This document shows positions 1 through 5,906 of a stretch of DNA of 10,051 bases, piece after piece. Within the stretch, counting starts at the first letter, position 1. Each line of letters begins with the position of its first letter. Under the pieces are notes generated by a model. It searched no databases and was not told the DNA's origin. It saw nothing but the letters and a program-made list of their open reading frames with translations. The position numbers were made by a program, and so were the translations under genes. Origin of the DNA: RGIG7949 sp045628845 (GTDB lineage Bacteria > Bacillota > Clostridia > Oscillospirales > Oscillospiraceae). Where the stretch lies: NCBI GenBank assembly GCA_045628845.1, contig JAZQQE010000010.1, positions 1 to 10,051 of the forward strand, written 5' to 3'.

Positions 1-31
1 AAACAGGACAGCTAAAAAAGCTGTCCTGTTT
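1..31 (-). terminator. Intrinsic terminator of the tRNA-Pro unit
   Basis: Perfect inverted repeat of 13 bp (1-13 with 19-31) around an AAAAA loop (14-18). It lies five bases past the encoded CCA end of the minus-strand tRNA. The outer A:T pairs supply the U-tract on the minus strand, and any further U residues would lie beyond the window edge. The symmetric A/T flanks mean it could also stop plus-strand transcription. Confidence 0.85.
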
Positions 32-35
32 TGCT

Positions 36-112
36 TGGTCCGAGTGACTGGATTCGAACCAGCGGCCTCTTGAACCCCATTCAAGCGCGATACCAAACTT
101 CGCCACACCCGG
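36..112 (-). tRNA. tRNA-Pro, anticodon GGG
   Basis: The minus strand folds into a complete 77-nt cloverleaf with an encoded CCA (36-38). The acceptor stem CCGGGTG pairs with CACTCGG with one G-U. The D stem is GCGA/TCGC and the D loop carries TTGG. The anticodon stem CTTGA/TCAAG encloses the 7-nt loop ATGGGGT, with U33 and anticodon GGG at 76-78. The T arm is GCTGG-TTCGAAT-CCAGT. The C1-G72 pair and A73 discriminator fit proline identity. It reads CCC and, by wobble, CCU codons. It stands alone between its own promoter and terminator, so it is transcribed as a single-gene unit. Confidence 0.95.
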
Positions 113-142
113 ATATTCGGTTTTCTTTTGACTGCGAGGGAA

Positions 143-171
143 ATGATAGCACACTTTTGCTCGCTTTGCAA
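143..171 (-). promoter_or_regulatory. Sigma-A promoter of tRNA-Pro
   Basis: On the minus strand: TTGCAA (166-171), 17-bp spacer, TATCAT (143-148), with a TGC extended -10 directly before the hexamer. The -10 matches consensus at 5 of 6 positions. The predicted start lies around 135-137, about 24 bases upstream of the mature tRNA 5' end, leaving a short leader for RNase P to remove. Confidence 0.75.
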
Positions 172-209
172 GCACTATTTGAAAAAGTTTTTCTTTTGGG
201 ACTTAACGG

Positions 210-239
210 AAAAAACGGGGCCGCCCGGAAGGACGGCCC
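210..239 (-). terminator. Intrinsic terminator after mutL
   Basis: On the minus strand the stem GGGCCG/CGGCCC (234-239 with 218-223) continues with a CC/GG step past one mismatch around a TTCC loop (227-230). It is followed by C and six T residues (complement of 210-215). It begins eight bases past the mutL stop codon, so it ends the small-ORF/mutL operon and separates it from the tRNA unit. Confidence 0.85.
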
Positions 240-247
240 TAAATCCA

Positions 248-2140
248 TTATGTTCTTTTTATGCCCTTGTCGAGTTTGCTCTTCGGAAGGACGACGCTGA
301 CGGGGCGGCCGTGCGGACAGTACCTGACCTCGCCGCTCATGACGGCCTTGACGACCGGACCGTATTCGCGCGGGTCGGAGGGCTTTCCGGCCTTTATCGC
401 GGCCTTGCACGCTACGGTGGCGAGTACTTCATCAGCCGCACCGAGGGAACCGGGTCTTTTGCCGAGCCTTATCGCCTCTGCAAGCTCGCCGAGCAGAGCC
501 TCGGCCTCGCCGACTGCGACGCCGGAGGGCAGCGTGCGGACTATAAGACTTCCGCCGCCGAAATCCTCGACCTCGACGCCGGAGGAGGCAAGCTCGGGCA
601 GATGCTCGAGCAGAAGCTCCGTATCCTGCCCGGAGAGCTCGACGGCGGGAGGCGTGAGCAGAGTCTGCGTCATGACCTCTTGAGCGCCCGCGCGGAGAGA
701 ATCGAATATGATGCGCTCGTGCGCGGCGTGCTTGTCTATGAAGACGAGCTCGTCGCCCTTCTGGCAGATTATATAGCAGCCGAAAGCCTCTCCGATGACG
801 GTGTAGTCAGGCTTCTTCGCCGCGGCGGGCTCCTGCGCGTAGAGCGGCGGGATTTCCTCGGGCTCGGACGCGCGGACTGCGGGTTCGGGCTCACGGAAGA
901 CCGGGACGGGCCTCGCGGGCTCTGCGGGGCGGGAAACTGCGGGGACCGCGGGAAGGGGAGCCTTCACGGGCGGGGGAGCCGGCTTTGCGGGCTCGGCAGG
1001 CCTCGGAGCGGGCGCGGCGTTGAACTTCACGGGCTCGTCACGGAGCACACCTACGGAGGAACGGAACGCCGTGCTGTCCTGCTTCTTCCAGAAATCCTCT
1101 CGAGGCGCCGCCTTGAAGACGCTGTCCGTGCTTATCTCGGCGCTGCCTGCGCCCTCTGCCGCGAGCGCGGAGGCGGCGGCATTCTTGACGGCGCTGAATA
1201 CCTGTGACTCGGCAAGAAACTTTATCTCCGTCTTCGCCGGATGGACGTTGACGTCGATGTCGGAGGGCCTGACGGTGATATAGATGAAGCAGGCGGGGAA
1301 GCGGCCGGTAAAGAGGCTGTTCTTGAATGCCTGCTCGACGGCGGCGGTAAGGAGCTGGGACTTGATGCAGCGGCCGTTAACGAAGAAGTACTGGCTGCTC
1401 CGGTTGCCCTTTGCCGCGGCGGGCGCGGCGACGAAGCCGGAAACGGTGACGCCCTCGCCCTCGCACTCGGCGGGGAGCAGGGAACGGAAGAAGGCGGCGC
1501 CGAAAACGGAATATATAGCGGAGGAGACGACTCCGTCGCCGGGGGTGTGGAGCTCCTCCTTGTCGTCCTTTATGTACCTGACGGAGACCTCGGGGTGGGA
1601 GAGCGCGATGCGCACGACCGCCGCCGTGACCGCGGCGGCCTCCGAGGAATCCTTCCTCATGAATTTGAGGCGCGCGGGGGTATTGAAAAAGAGGTCGCGC
1701 ACGACTATCGTCGTCCCCTCGGAGCATCCGACCGTCTCCGCGGGGTGGGGGGAGCCGCCCTCGAGGACTATCGAGACGCCGCTGAGAGCGCCGCGCTCGC
1801 GCGTCATCAGCCGGACGTTGGAAACTGCCGCTATTGCGGCAAGCGCCTCGCCGCGGAAGCCGAGCGTGCGGATGGCCTCGAGCCCACGCTCGTCGGTGAG
1901 CTTGCTGCTCGCGTGGCGCAGGAAGGCCGTCTCCGCGTCCTCCGGGGACATTCCGCAGCCGTCGTCCGTGACGCGGATATAGCTCATGCCGCCGCGCTTT
2001 ATATCGACCGTGACGGACTGCGCGCCTGCGTCTATGGAATTTTCGACGAGCTCCTTCACGACGGAGGCGGGACGCTCGACGACCTCACCGGCGGCGATCA
2101 TATCCGCCAGATGGGGAGACATTTTGAATATTTTTGCCAT
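248..2140 (-). CDS. mutL: DNA mismatch repair protein MutL
   Basis: MutL couples mismatch recognition by MutS to strand incision. This 630-residue protein has the N-terminal GHKL ATPase: E30 and N34 in KELVENSIDAGA, DDGCGM at 59-64, LRHASSK at 74-80 and LGFRGEAL at 93-100. The second N-terminal domain carries FVNGR and VNVHPAK (to about residue 303). A proline/alanine-rich linker follows (about 375-440), then the dimerisation domain. That domain carries the metal-dependent endonuclease motif as DKHAAHERIIFD (469-480), plus ACKAAIKAG (577-585) and CPHGRP (608-613). MutL proteins with these motifs nick DNA themselves and occur in bacteria lacking MutH. The Gln-to-Lys and final Glu-to-Asp changes in the first motif are noted separately. 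The ATG has an AGGAG site 7 bases upstream, just after the stop of the small upstream gene. No mutS is in the window. Confidence 0.97.
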   Translation of the reverse strand: MAKIFKMSPHLADMIAAGEVVERPASVVKELVENSIDAGAQSVTVDIKRGGMSYIRVTDDGCGMSPEDAETAFLRHASSKLTDERGLEAIRTLGFRGEALAAIAAVSNVRLMTRERGALSGVSIVLEGGSPHPAETVGCSEGTTIVVRDLFFNTPARLKFMRKDSSEAAAVTAAVVRIALSHPEVSVRYIKDDKEELHTPGDGVVSSAIYSVFGAAFFRSLLPAECEGEGVTVSGFVAAPAAAKGNRSSQYFFVNGRCIKSQLLTAAVEQAFKNSLFTGRFPACFIYITVRPSDIDVNVHPAKTEIKFLAESQVFSAVKNAAASALAAEGAGSAEISTDSVFKAAPREDFWKKQDSTAFRSSVGVLRDEPVKFNAAPAPRPAEPAKPAPPPVKAPLPAVPAVSRPAEPARPVPVFREPEPAVRASEPEEIPPLYAQEPAAAKKPDYTVIGEAFGCYIICQKGDELVFIDKHAAHERIIFDSLRAGAQEVMTQTLLTPPAVELSGQDTELLLEHLPELASSGVEVEDFGGGSLIVRTLPSGVAVGEAEALLGELAEAIRLGKRPGSLGAADEVLATVACKAAIKAGKPSDPREYGPVVKAVMSGEVRYCPHGRPVSVVLPKSKLDKGIKRT

Positions 2141-2155
2141 GACGGACTCCTTCCG

Positions 2156-2272
2156 CTACATGAGCGAGGTGATGAACGCGCCGTTGAGCGGGCATGCCGC
2201 GGCACGCCATATCACCGCCGCGAGAGTGGCGGCGCATATCACGAGTATGATTATCTTGACGGTTTTGGACAC
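2156..2272 (-). CDS. Small single-helix membrane protein upstream of mutL (unknown function)
   Basis: A 38-codon frame starting with GTG and ending in TAG 15 bases before the mutL ATG. A GGGAG ribosome-binding site lies 8-9 bases before the GTG. The product starts MSKTVK, then has a hydrophobic run from about residue 7 to 21 (IIILVICAATLAAVI), then WRAAACPLNGAFITSLM. It therefore looks like a membrane-anchored or secreted peptide with a short basic N-terminus and cysteines at 13 and 27. It sits between the only good promoter for mutL and mutL itself, so the two should be cotranscribed. I do not recognise a family. The N-terminus could instead be a signal peptide, but no lipobox is convincing. 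The start signal and residue composition favour a real gene; the short length makes this uncertain. Confidence 0.55.
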   Translation of the reverse strand: MSKTVKIIILVICAATLAAVIWRAAACPLNGAFITSLM

Positions 2273-2304
2273 GGTCGTATCTCCCGAAAGCGTTATTTAA
2301 GATA

Positions 2305-2332
2305 AGTATACCCGTTCTGCGCAGGAATTCAA
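2305..2332 (-). promoter_or_regulatory. Promoter of the small ORF-mutL operon
   Basis: On the minus strand: TTGAAT (2327-2332), 16-bp spacer, TATACT (2305-2310, 5 of 6 consensus). The predicted start near 2297 gives a leader of about 25 bases to the GTG of the small ORF. It is divergent from the rpmG promoter, with about 50 bp between the two -35 elements. Confidence 0.65.
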
Positions 2333-2383
2333 GAGTTACGGTATCTTTTAGGGAAAATCTGTATTTATATATGTAAAATAGGC

Positions 2384-2412
2384 TTGACCTTCCTGCAATT
2401 ATGTGCTACACT
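2384..2412 (+). promoter_or_regulatory. Sigma-A promoter of the rpmG-secE-nusG-rplK-rplA operon
   Basis: TTGACC (2384-2389), 17-bp spacer, TACACT (2407-2412) with a TGC extended -10. The bases upstream of the -35 (about 2361-2380) are A/T-rich in the manner of an UP element, as expected for a growth-rate-driven ribosomal operon. The predicted start near 2419 leaves a leader of about 100 nt before rpmG. Confidence 0.75.
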
Positions 2413-2476
2413 ACCTCTACCTGTCGTCAGAGAGGGCTTATATTTCTATGCCCGTTTGACACTCAGGGAGGCATGC

Positions 2477-2496
2477 GCCCCCGCAAAAAAGGGGGC
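2477..2496 (+). promoter_or_regulatory. Leader hairpin just upstream of the rpmG ribosome-binding site
   Basis: GCCCCC (2477-2482) pairs perfectly with GGGGGC (2491-2496) around a GCAAAAAA loop. No T-tract follows, so it is not a simple intrinsic terminator. It ends nine bases before the AAGGAGG site of rpmG (2505-2511). It could be an mRNA-stabilising or translation-modulating structure; this is inference from structure only. Confidence 0.4.
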
Positions 2497-2520
2497 AAAT
2501 AATAAAGGAGGTGCCGCAAA

Positions 2521-2670
2521 ATGCGAGTCAAGGTCACACTCAGGTGCAACGAGTGCAAGCAGCGCAACTACAATACCGTGAAGAACAAGAAGAACACTCC
2601 CGATCGTCTTGAAATGAACAAGTATTGCAGATTCTGCCGCAAGCATACCGTCCACACCGAAACGAAATAA
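2521..2670 (+). CDS. rpmG: 50S ribosomal protein L33 (zinc-binding form)
   Basis: Small basic protein of the large ribosomal subunit, 49 residues, the normal length for L33. It carries two CxxC pairs, C9-C12 and C36-C39, which mark the zinc-binding (C+) paralogue; zinc-free L33 copies lack these cysteines. The sequence begins MRVKVTLRCNECK and has the family-typical NYNTVKNKKNTPDRLEMNKYC stretch in the middle. A strong AAGGAGG site precedes the ATG. It is the first gene of the operon, 16 bases ahead of secE. The tRNA-Trp gene often found between rpmG and secE in Firmicutes is absent. Confidence 0.96.
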   Translation: MRVKVTLRCNECKQRNYNTVKNKKNTPDRLEMNKYCRFCRKHTVHTETK

Positions 2671-2686
2671 GGCGGGAGGAGCTTTA

Positions 2687-2968
2687 ATGGCTGAAAAGAA
2701 CGATCGGCTTGCAAAGGCTGACGCGAAACCCGTCAAGGCCGCAAAGAAAGCCGAAAAGAACAAGAAGCCGAACATATTTGCCCGTATCGGCAAATGGTTC
2801 CGCGAGATGAGGAGCGAGCTGAAAAAGGTCGTTTGGCCGACCGGAAAGCAGACCCTCAACAATACCATCGTTGCCTGCGTCGTCATGGTAGTCTCCGGCA
2901 TCGTGCTGTGGGCGTTTGACCAGCTTGCTATGGTCATAGTGAACGCTCTCATCAGCATCGGCGGTTGA
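2687..2968 (+). CDS. secE: Preprotein translocase subunit SecE
   Basis: Essential subunit of the SecYEG protein-conducting channel in the cytoplasmic membrane; it clamps the two halves of SecY. The protein has 93 residues: a Lys/Ala-rich cytoplasmic extension (1-30), an amphipathic helix (about 31-45), the SecE signature LKKVVWPTGKQT (45-56, with W50-P51), and one membrane helix (about 61-84). This is the short, single-helix form usual in Firmicutes, unlike the three-helix E. coli protein. A GGGAGGAG site lies 5-7 bases before the ATG. It lies between rpmG and nusG, the standard arrangement. Confidence 0.96.
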   Translation: MAEKNDRLAKADAKPVKAAKKAEKNKKPNIFARIGKWFREMRSELKKVVWPTGKQTLNNTIVACVVMVVSGIVLWAFDQLAMVIVNALISIGG

Positions 2969-2983
2969 CCGAGGGCATAGCAG

Positions 2984-3508
2984 ATGGCTGAAAGCGCAAA
3001 ATGGTATGTCATCCATACCTATTCCGGTTACGAGAACACCGTTGCGGCGACGATAACCAAGGCGGTCGAAAACCGCAGGATGCAGGATCTCATTCTTGAG
3101 ATCAACATTCCCGTCGAGGAAGTAACCGAAATCACCGACCAGAAAACGGTCACCAAGGAGCACAAGATATTCCCCGGATACGTGCTCGTCAAAATGATCC
3201 TTACCGATGAGAGCTGGCATCTTGTCCGCAACGTGCGCGGAGTGACCGGCTTCGTCGGCTCCGAAGGCAAGCCCATCCCCCTCACGGAGGATGAGATCCT
3301 GGCTCTCGGCGTCGAGAAGCGCGAGGTACACATCGGATATGCCCTCGGCGACAGCGTAAAGGTCGTCGACGGCCCGCTCGATGGCTTCCTCGGCACGGTG
3401 GACGAGATAGACGTCGAGCGCGACAGAGTGCGCGTCGTCGTGTCCATGTTCGGCCGCGAGACCCCGGTCGATCTCCAGCTCGACCAGGTAGAACCCGTAA
3501 AGATCTGA
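2984..3508 (+). CDS. nusG: Transcription termination/antitermination factor NusG
   Basis: RNA polymerase-binding elongation factor that affects pausing, Rho action and transcription-translation coupling. The protein has 174 residues. The N-terminal NGN domain (about 6-100) includes KWYVIHTYSGYEN and the conserved IFPGYVLVKM (62-71). The C-terminal KOW domain (about 121-172) includes GDSVKVVDGPLDGFLGTV (122-139). Length and domain order are those of the standard bacterial protein, not of the paralogues RfaH or LoaP. The ATG follows the secE stop by 15 bases and has a GAGGG site. The first L1-target-like leader lies directly after it. Confidence 0.97.
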   Translation: MAESAKWYVIHTYSGYENTVAATITKAVENRRMQDLILEINIPVEEVTEITDQKTVTKEHKIFPGYVLVKMILTDESWHLVRNVRGVTGFVGSEGKPIPLTEDEILALGVEKREVHIGYALGDSVKVVDGPLDGFLGTVDEIDVERDRVRVVVSMFGRETPVDLQLDQVEPVKI

Positions 3509-3522
3509 AAAAAGCGTTCCAA

Positions 3523-3573
3523 GTGGGAGGAGAGCATATCTCCGCCAAATGGCGTCACAGACGCCGAGACCAC
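3523..3573 (+). promoter_or_regulatory. Putative L1-binding mRNA leader before rplK
   Basis: GTGG (3523-3526, within GTGGGAGG) pairs with CCAC (3570-3573). They enclose two hairpins: GGAGA/TCTCC (3529-3533 with 3539-3543) and a perfect GGCGTC/GACGCC (3551-3556 with 3560-3565). The closed element ends about seven bases before the AGGAGG site of rplK. The GTGGGAGG...ACCAC pair recalls the L1-stalk region of 23S rRNA, where L1 binds. L1 is known to repress the rplK-rplA operon through such a site in E. coli. Function here is inferred from structure, position and the second copy before rplA. Confidence 0.65.
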
Positions 3574-3596
3574 AATATATTAGGAGGAAAATTACA

Positions 3597-4031
3597 GTGG
3601 CACCGAAGAATCAGAAAGTAGTCGGCCTTGTCAAGCTTCAGATCCCCGCCGGCAAGGCTACCCCCGCGCCCCCCGTCGGTCCCGCCCTTGGCCAGCACGG
3701 CGTGAACATCGCCGCCTTCACCAAGGAATTCAACGAGCGTACCAAGAACGATATGGGACTTACCATCCCTGTTGTCATTACGGTCTATGCCGACCGCACC
3801 TTCTCCTTTGTTACCAAGACCCCGCCCGCTGCCGTCCTTCTCAAGAAGGCCTGCAACATCGAAAAGGGCTCCGGTGTGCCTCAGCGCGACAAGGTCGCGA
3901 CCATTTCCAGAGCCGAGGTCCGCAAGATCGCCGAGCAGAAGCTCCCCGACCTCAACGCCGCGGACGTCGATGCAGCCACCAGCATGATCGCCGGTACTGC
4001 GCGCAGCATGGGCATCACGGTGACCGACTGA
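3597..4031 (+). CDS. rplK: 50S ribosomal protein L11
   Basis: L11 forms the base of the GTPase-associated stalk on the large subunit and binds the 23S thiostrepton loop. It is also needed for RelA activation where present. I place the start at the GTG at 3597, giving 144 residues (family about 141), because AGGAGG lies nine bases before it and the family-typical start (MAPKNQKVVGLVKLQIPAGKATP) begins there. An upstream in-frame ATG at 3549 has no close ribosome-binding site and would use the regulatory hairpin as code. The N-terminal domain carries KLQIPAGKATPAPPVGPALGQHGVNI; the C-terminal RNA-binding domain ends with IAGTARSMGITV. Both L1-like leaders flank this gene. Confidence 0.96.
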   Translation: MAPKNQKVVGLVKLQIPAGKATPAPPVGPALGQHGVNIAAFTKEFNERTKNDMGLTIPVVITVYADRTFSFVTKTPPAAVLLKKACNIEKGSGVPQRDKVATISRAEVRKIAEQKLPDLNAADVDAATSMIAGTARSMGITVTD

Positions 4032-4047
4032 TTCAAGTCACCGAAAC

Positions 4048-4073
4048 GTGGGAGGATTTTTCCGACACACCAC
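4048..4073 (+). promoter_or_regulatory. Putative second L1-binding mRNA leader before rplA
   Basis: GTGG (4048-4051, within GTGGGAGG) pairs with CCAC (4070-4073) and encloses a small GGA/TCC hairpin (4054-4056 with 4061-4063) with a four-T loop. The CCGAC after the hairpin and the ACCAC closing strand resemble the 3' side of the 23S rRNA L1 stalk. It ends five bases before the AGGAGG site of rplA. It is a compact version of the element before rplK, pointing to direct translational feedback by L1 on its own gene. Confidence 0.6.
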
Positions 4074-4091
4074 ATTTAGGAGGAAGTAAAA

Positions 4092-4787
4092 TTGTTCAGA
4101 AGTAAAAACTATAAAGAGAGCTCCAAGCTCATTGATAAAAGCGAACTCTACGATGCCAAGGAAGCATTCGAGATCGTGACCAAGGCCTCCAAGGCCAAGT
4201 TCGACGAGACCGTCGAGCTCCACGTCCGCCTCGGCGTCGACTCCCGCCACGCTGACCAGCAGGTCCGCGGCGCCATCGTTCTCCCGCACGGCACCGGCAA
4301 GTCCGTCCGTGTCCTCGTCTTCTGCAAGGAAGAGCGCATCCAGGAAGCCCTCGCCGCCGGCGCCGACTTCGCCGGTGGACAGGACCTCGTCGACAAGATC
4401 CAGAAGGAAAACTGGTTCGATTTCGACGTCGTCATGGCGACTCCCGACATGATGGGCATCGTCGGCCGCCTCGGCCGTGTCCTCGGCCCCAAGGGCCTCA
4501 TGCCCACCCCGAAGGCCGGTACCGTCACGCCCAACATCACCCAGGGCGTTACCGAGATCAAAGCCGGTAAGATCGAGTACCGTCTCGACAAGACCAACAT
4601 CATCCACTGCCCGATCGGAAAGGTCTCCTTCGGCGCCGACAAGCTGTATGACAACTATGCAGCCCTCATGTCCGCCATCATCAAGGCCAAGCCCGCCGCT
4701 GCCAAGGGCCAGTATATCAAGAGCTGCGTTACTGCCTCTACCATGGGCCCCGGCGTGAAGATCAACGCGCAGAAGCAGCTTGCGTGA
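4092..4787 (+). CDS. rplA: 50S ribosomal protein L1
   Basis: L1 forms the mobile stalk beside the E site and helps move deacylated tRNA out of the ribosome. It also acts as a translational repressor of its own operon in studied bacteria. The protein has 231 residues, the usual bacterial length. It contains the two-domain L1 fold with DETVELHVRLGVDSRHADQQVRG (38-60) and the conserved block GRVLGPKGLMPTPKAGTVT (127-145), then KAGKIEYRLDKTNIIHCPIGK. The start is a TTG with AGGAGG eight bases upstream; no ATG is available nearby, and the N-terminus matches the family from this point. The rare start codon may keep translation dependent on the leader. rplJ-rplL do not follow; a terminator does. Confidence 0.97.
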   Translation: MFRSKNYKESSKLIDKSELYDAKEAFEIVTKASKAKFDETVELHVRLGVDSRHADQQVRGAIVLPHGTGKSVRVLVFCKEERIQEALAAGADFAGGQDLVDKIQKENWFDFDVVMATPDMMGIVGRLGRVLGPKGLMPTPKAGTVTPNITQGVTEIKAGKIEYRLDKTNIIHCPIGKVSFGADKLYDNYAALMSAIIKAKPAAAKGQYIKSCVTASTMGPGVKINAQKQLA

Positions 4788-4802
4788 TCTTTGAGCAAAA
4801 CG

Positions 4803-4834
4803 AAAAGGCGCGTTCTTTCCGGAACGCGCCTTTT
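4803..4834 (+). terminator. Intrinsic terminator of the rplK-rplA operon
   Basis: AAAA then GGCGCGTTC (4807-4815) pairs with GAACGCGCC (4822-4830) around TTTCCG, followed by TTTT. The perfect 9-bp GC-rich stem is extended by A:T pairs. It lies 15 bases after the rplA stop and ends 28 bases before the metA start. The run of T is short, so some readthrough into metA is possible. Confidence 0.85.
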
Positions 4835-4862
4835 ATCTTGAAATGAAAGGAAGGCTCGTCAC

Positions 4863-5786
4863 ATGCCGATAAAAATACCCGACCAGCTTCCGGCGACGTC
4901 TGTGCTGATAAGTGAGAACATATTCGTCATGACCGAGTGCCGGGCACTTCATCAGGACATACGTCCGCTCAAGCTCCTCATCCTCAACCTCATGCCCACG
5001 AAGATCGTGACGGAGATACAGCTTCTCCGCAAGCTGTCGAACACTCCCCTGCAGATTGAGGTGGAGTTCCTTCGCACCCTCTCCCACGACGCGAAGAACA
5101 CGGACGCCGAGCACCTCGAAGCATTTTACACGAGCTTCGACAACGTGCGCGACCGCCGCTACGACGGCATGATAATCACCGGTGCGCCCGTCGAGCAGCT
5201 CGACTTCACCGACGTGGACTACTGGCCCGAGCTCTGCGAGATAATGGACTGGACGCGCACGAACGTGCACAGTACCCTCCATATCTGCTGGGGCGCACAG
5301 GCCGGACTGTTCCACCACTACGGCGTGAAAAAGTACGATCTTCCGCGCAAGCTCTCGGGAGTTTTCCTCCACACGATGGAAAAACCGTCGTCTCCGCTGT
5401 TCCGCGGCTTCAACGACGAGTTCTATGCGCCCCATTCCCGCTACACGGGAGTCAGGCGCGAGGATATTGAGGCAATTCCGGAGCTTGAATTACTTTCGAC
5501 GTCGGAGAAGGCGGGCGTCTACGCCGTCAAGAGCGAGAACAACCGCCGCTTCTTTATTACCGGACACCCGGAGTACGATGCCGATACGCTCTCCCTCGAA
5601 TATTTCCGCGACGTCGGCCGCGGCTTGGATCCCGACATTCCTGAGAACTACTTCACCGATGACGATCCGACAAAGCCGCCGCGCGTCACGTGGCGCTCTC
5701 ACGCGCAGCTTTTGTACAACAACTGGCTCAATTACTACGTGTATCAGACGACGCCGTACGACCTGCGCGGCATGACGGAGACCTGA
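4863..5786 (+). CDS. metA: Homoserine O-acetyltransferase (MetA/HTS family)
   Basis: Activates L-homoserine by O-acylation, the first committed step of methionine synthesis, in the cytoplasm. The 307-residue length and the sequence match the MetA/HTS family of class I glutamine-amidotransferase-like folds. C142 in ICWGAQAGL is the acyl-accepting nucleophile; H235 and E237 in GHPEYD complete the catalytic set. Position 111 in TGAPVEQLDF is Glu. In this family Glu111 is reported to favour acetyl-CoA, and Gly (as in E. coli) succinyl-CoA, so the acetyl form is expected. The start is the ATG at 4863, with AAGGAAGG 8-10 bases upstream. No promoter, SAM riboswitch or T-box is visible in the 28 bases after the rplA terminator. 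Transcription may come from readthrough or a weak promoter inside rplA. No other methionine gene is adjacent. Confidence 0.95.
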   Translation: MPIKIPDQLPATSVLISENIFVMTECRALHQDIRPLKLLILNLMPTKIVTEIQLLRKLSNTPLQIEVEFLRTLSHDAKNTDAEHLEAFYTSFDNVRDRRYDGMIITGAPVEQLDFTDVDYWPELCEIMDWTRTNVHSTLHICWGAQAGLFHHYGVKKYDLPRKLSGVFLHTMEKPSSPLFRGFNDEFYAPHSRYTGVRREDIEAIPELELLSTSEKAGVYAVKSENNRRFFITGHPEYDADTLSLEYFRDVGRGLDPDIPENYFTDDDPTKPPRVTWRSHAQLLYNNWLNYYVYQTTPYDLRGMTET

Positions 5787-5845
5787 TATGTTAAGGGACA
5801 CCGGTTCGGGACAGCCATCTAAGGATTTTTTCTTGCCGGAACAGC

Positions 5846-5906
5846 AAAAAACAATAAAAATGCCCGGGGTAGAAGTCTTCGCTTCTATCCCGGGTTTACT
5901 GTTTTT
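5846..5906 (+). terminator. Long terminator after metA
   Basis: CCCGGGGTAGAAG (5863-5875) pairs with CTTCTATCCCGGG (5882-5894) with one G-U pair around a six-base loop. The A-rich left flank and T-rich right flank (TTTACTGTTTTT) can extend the stem further. The A/T flanks on both sides would allow termination in either direction, but only metA ends here. Confidence 0.85.

Noticed and set aside
128..1207. Long plus-strand open frame (359 codons) opposite mutL
   Set aside because: It is antisense to an unmistakable MutL, has no ribosome-binding site, and its composition (Gly/Arg/Leu-rich) is what GC-rich antisense frames produce.
1241..2305. Second long plus-strand open frame opposite the 5' half of mutL and the small ORF
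   Set aside because: Antisense shadow with no start signal and no recognisable domain. It also runs through the mutL promoter region.
2456..2461. Perfect -35 hexamer TTGACA in the rpmG leader as a second promoter
   Set aside because: At 16-18 bp downstream there is only a C/G-rich hairpin arm, with nothing like a -10.
2474..2503. Nine-codon leader peptide (MRPRKKGGK) as a coding feature
   Set aside because: The GGGAGG upstream is only one base from its ATG, too close for normal initiation. It is kept only as part of a low-interest finding on the leader.
3549..3596. Longer N-terminus for L11 starting at the ATG at 3549
   Set aside because: The extra 16 residues would be encoded by the perfect GGCGTC/GACGCC hairpin and the AGGAGG site. 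L11 proteins begin where the GTG at 3597 places them.
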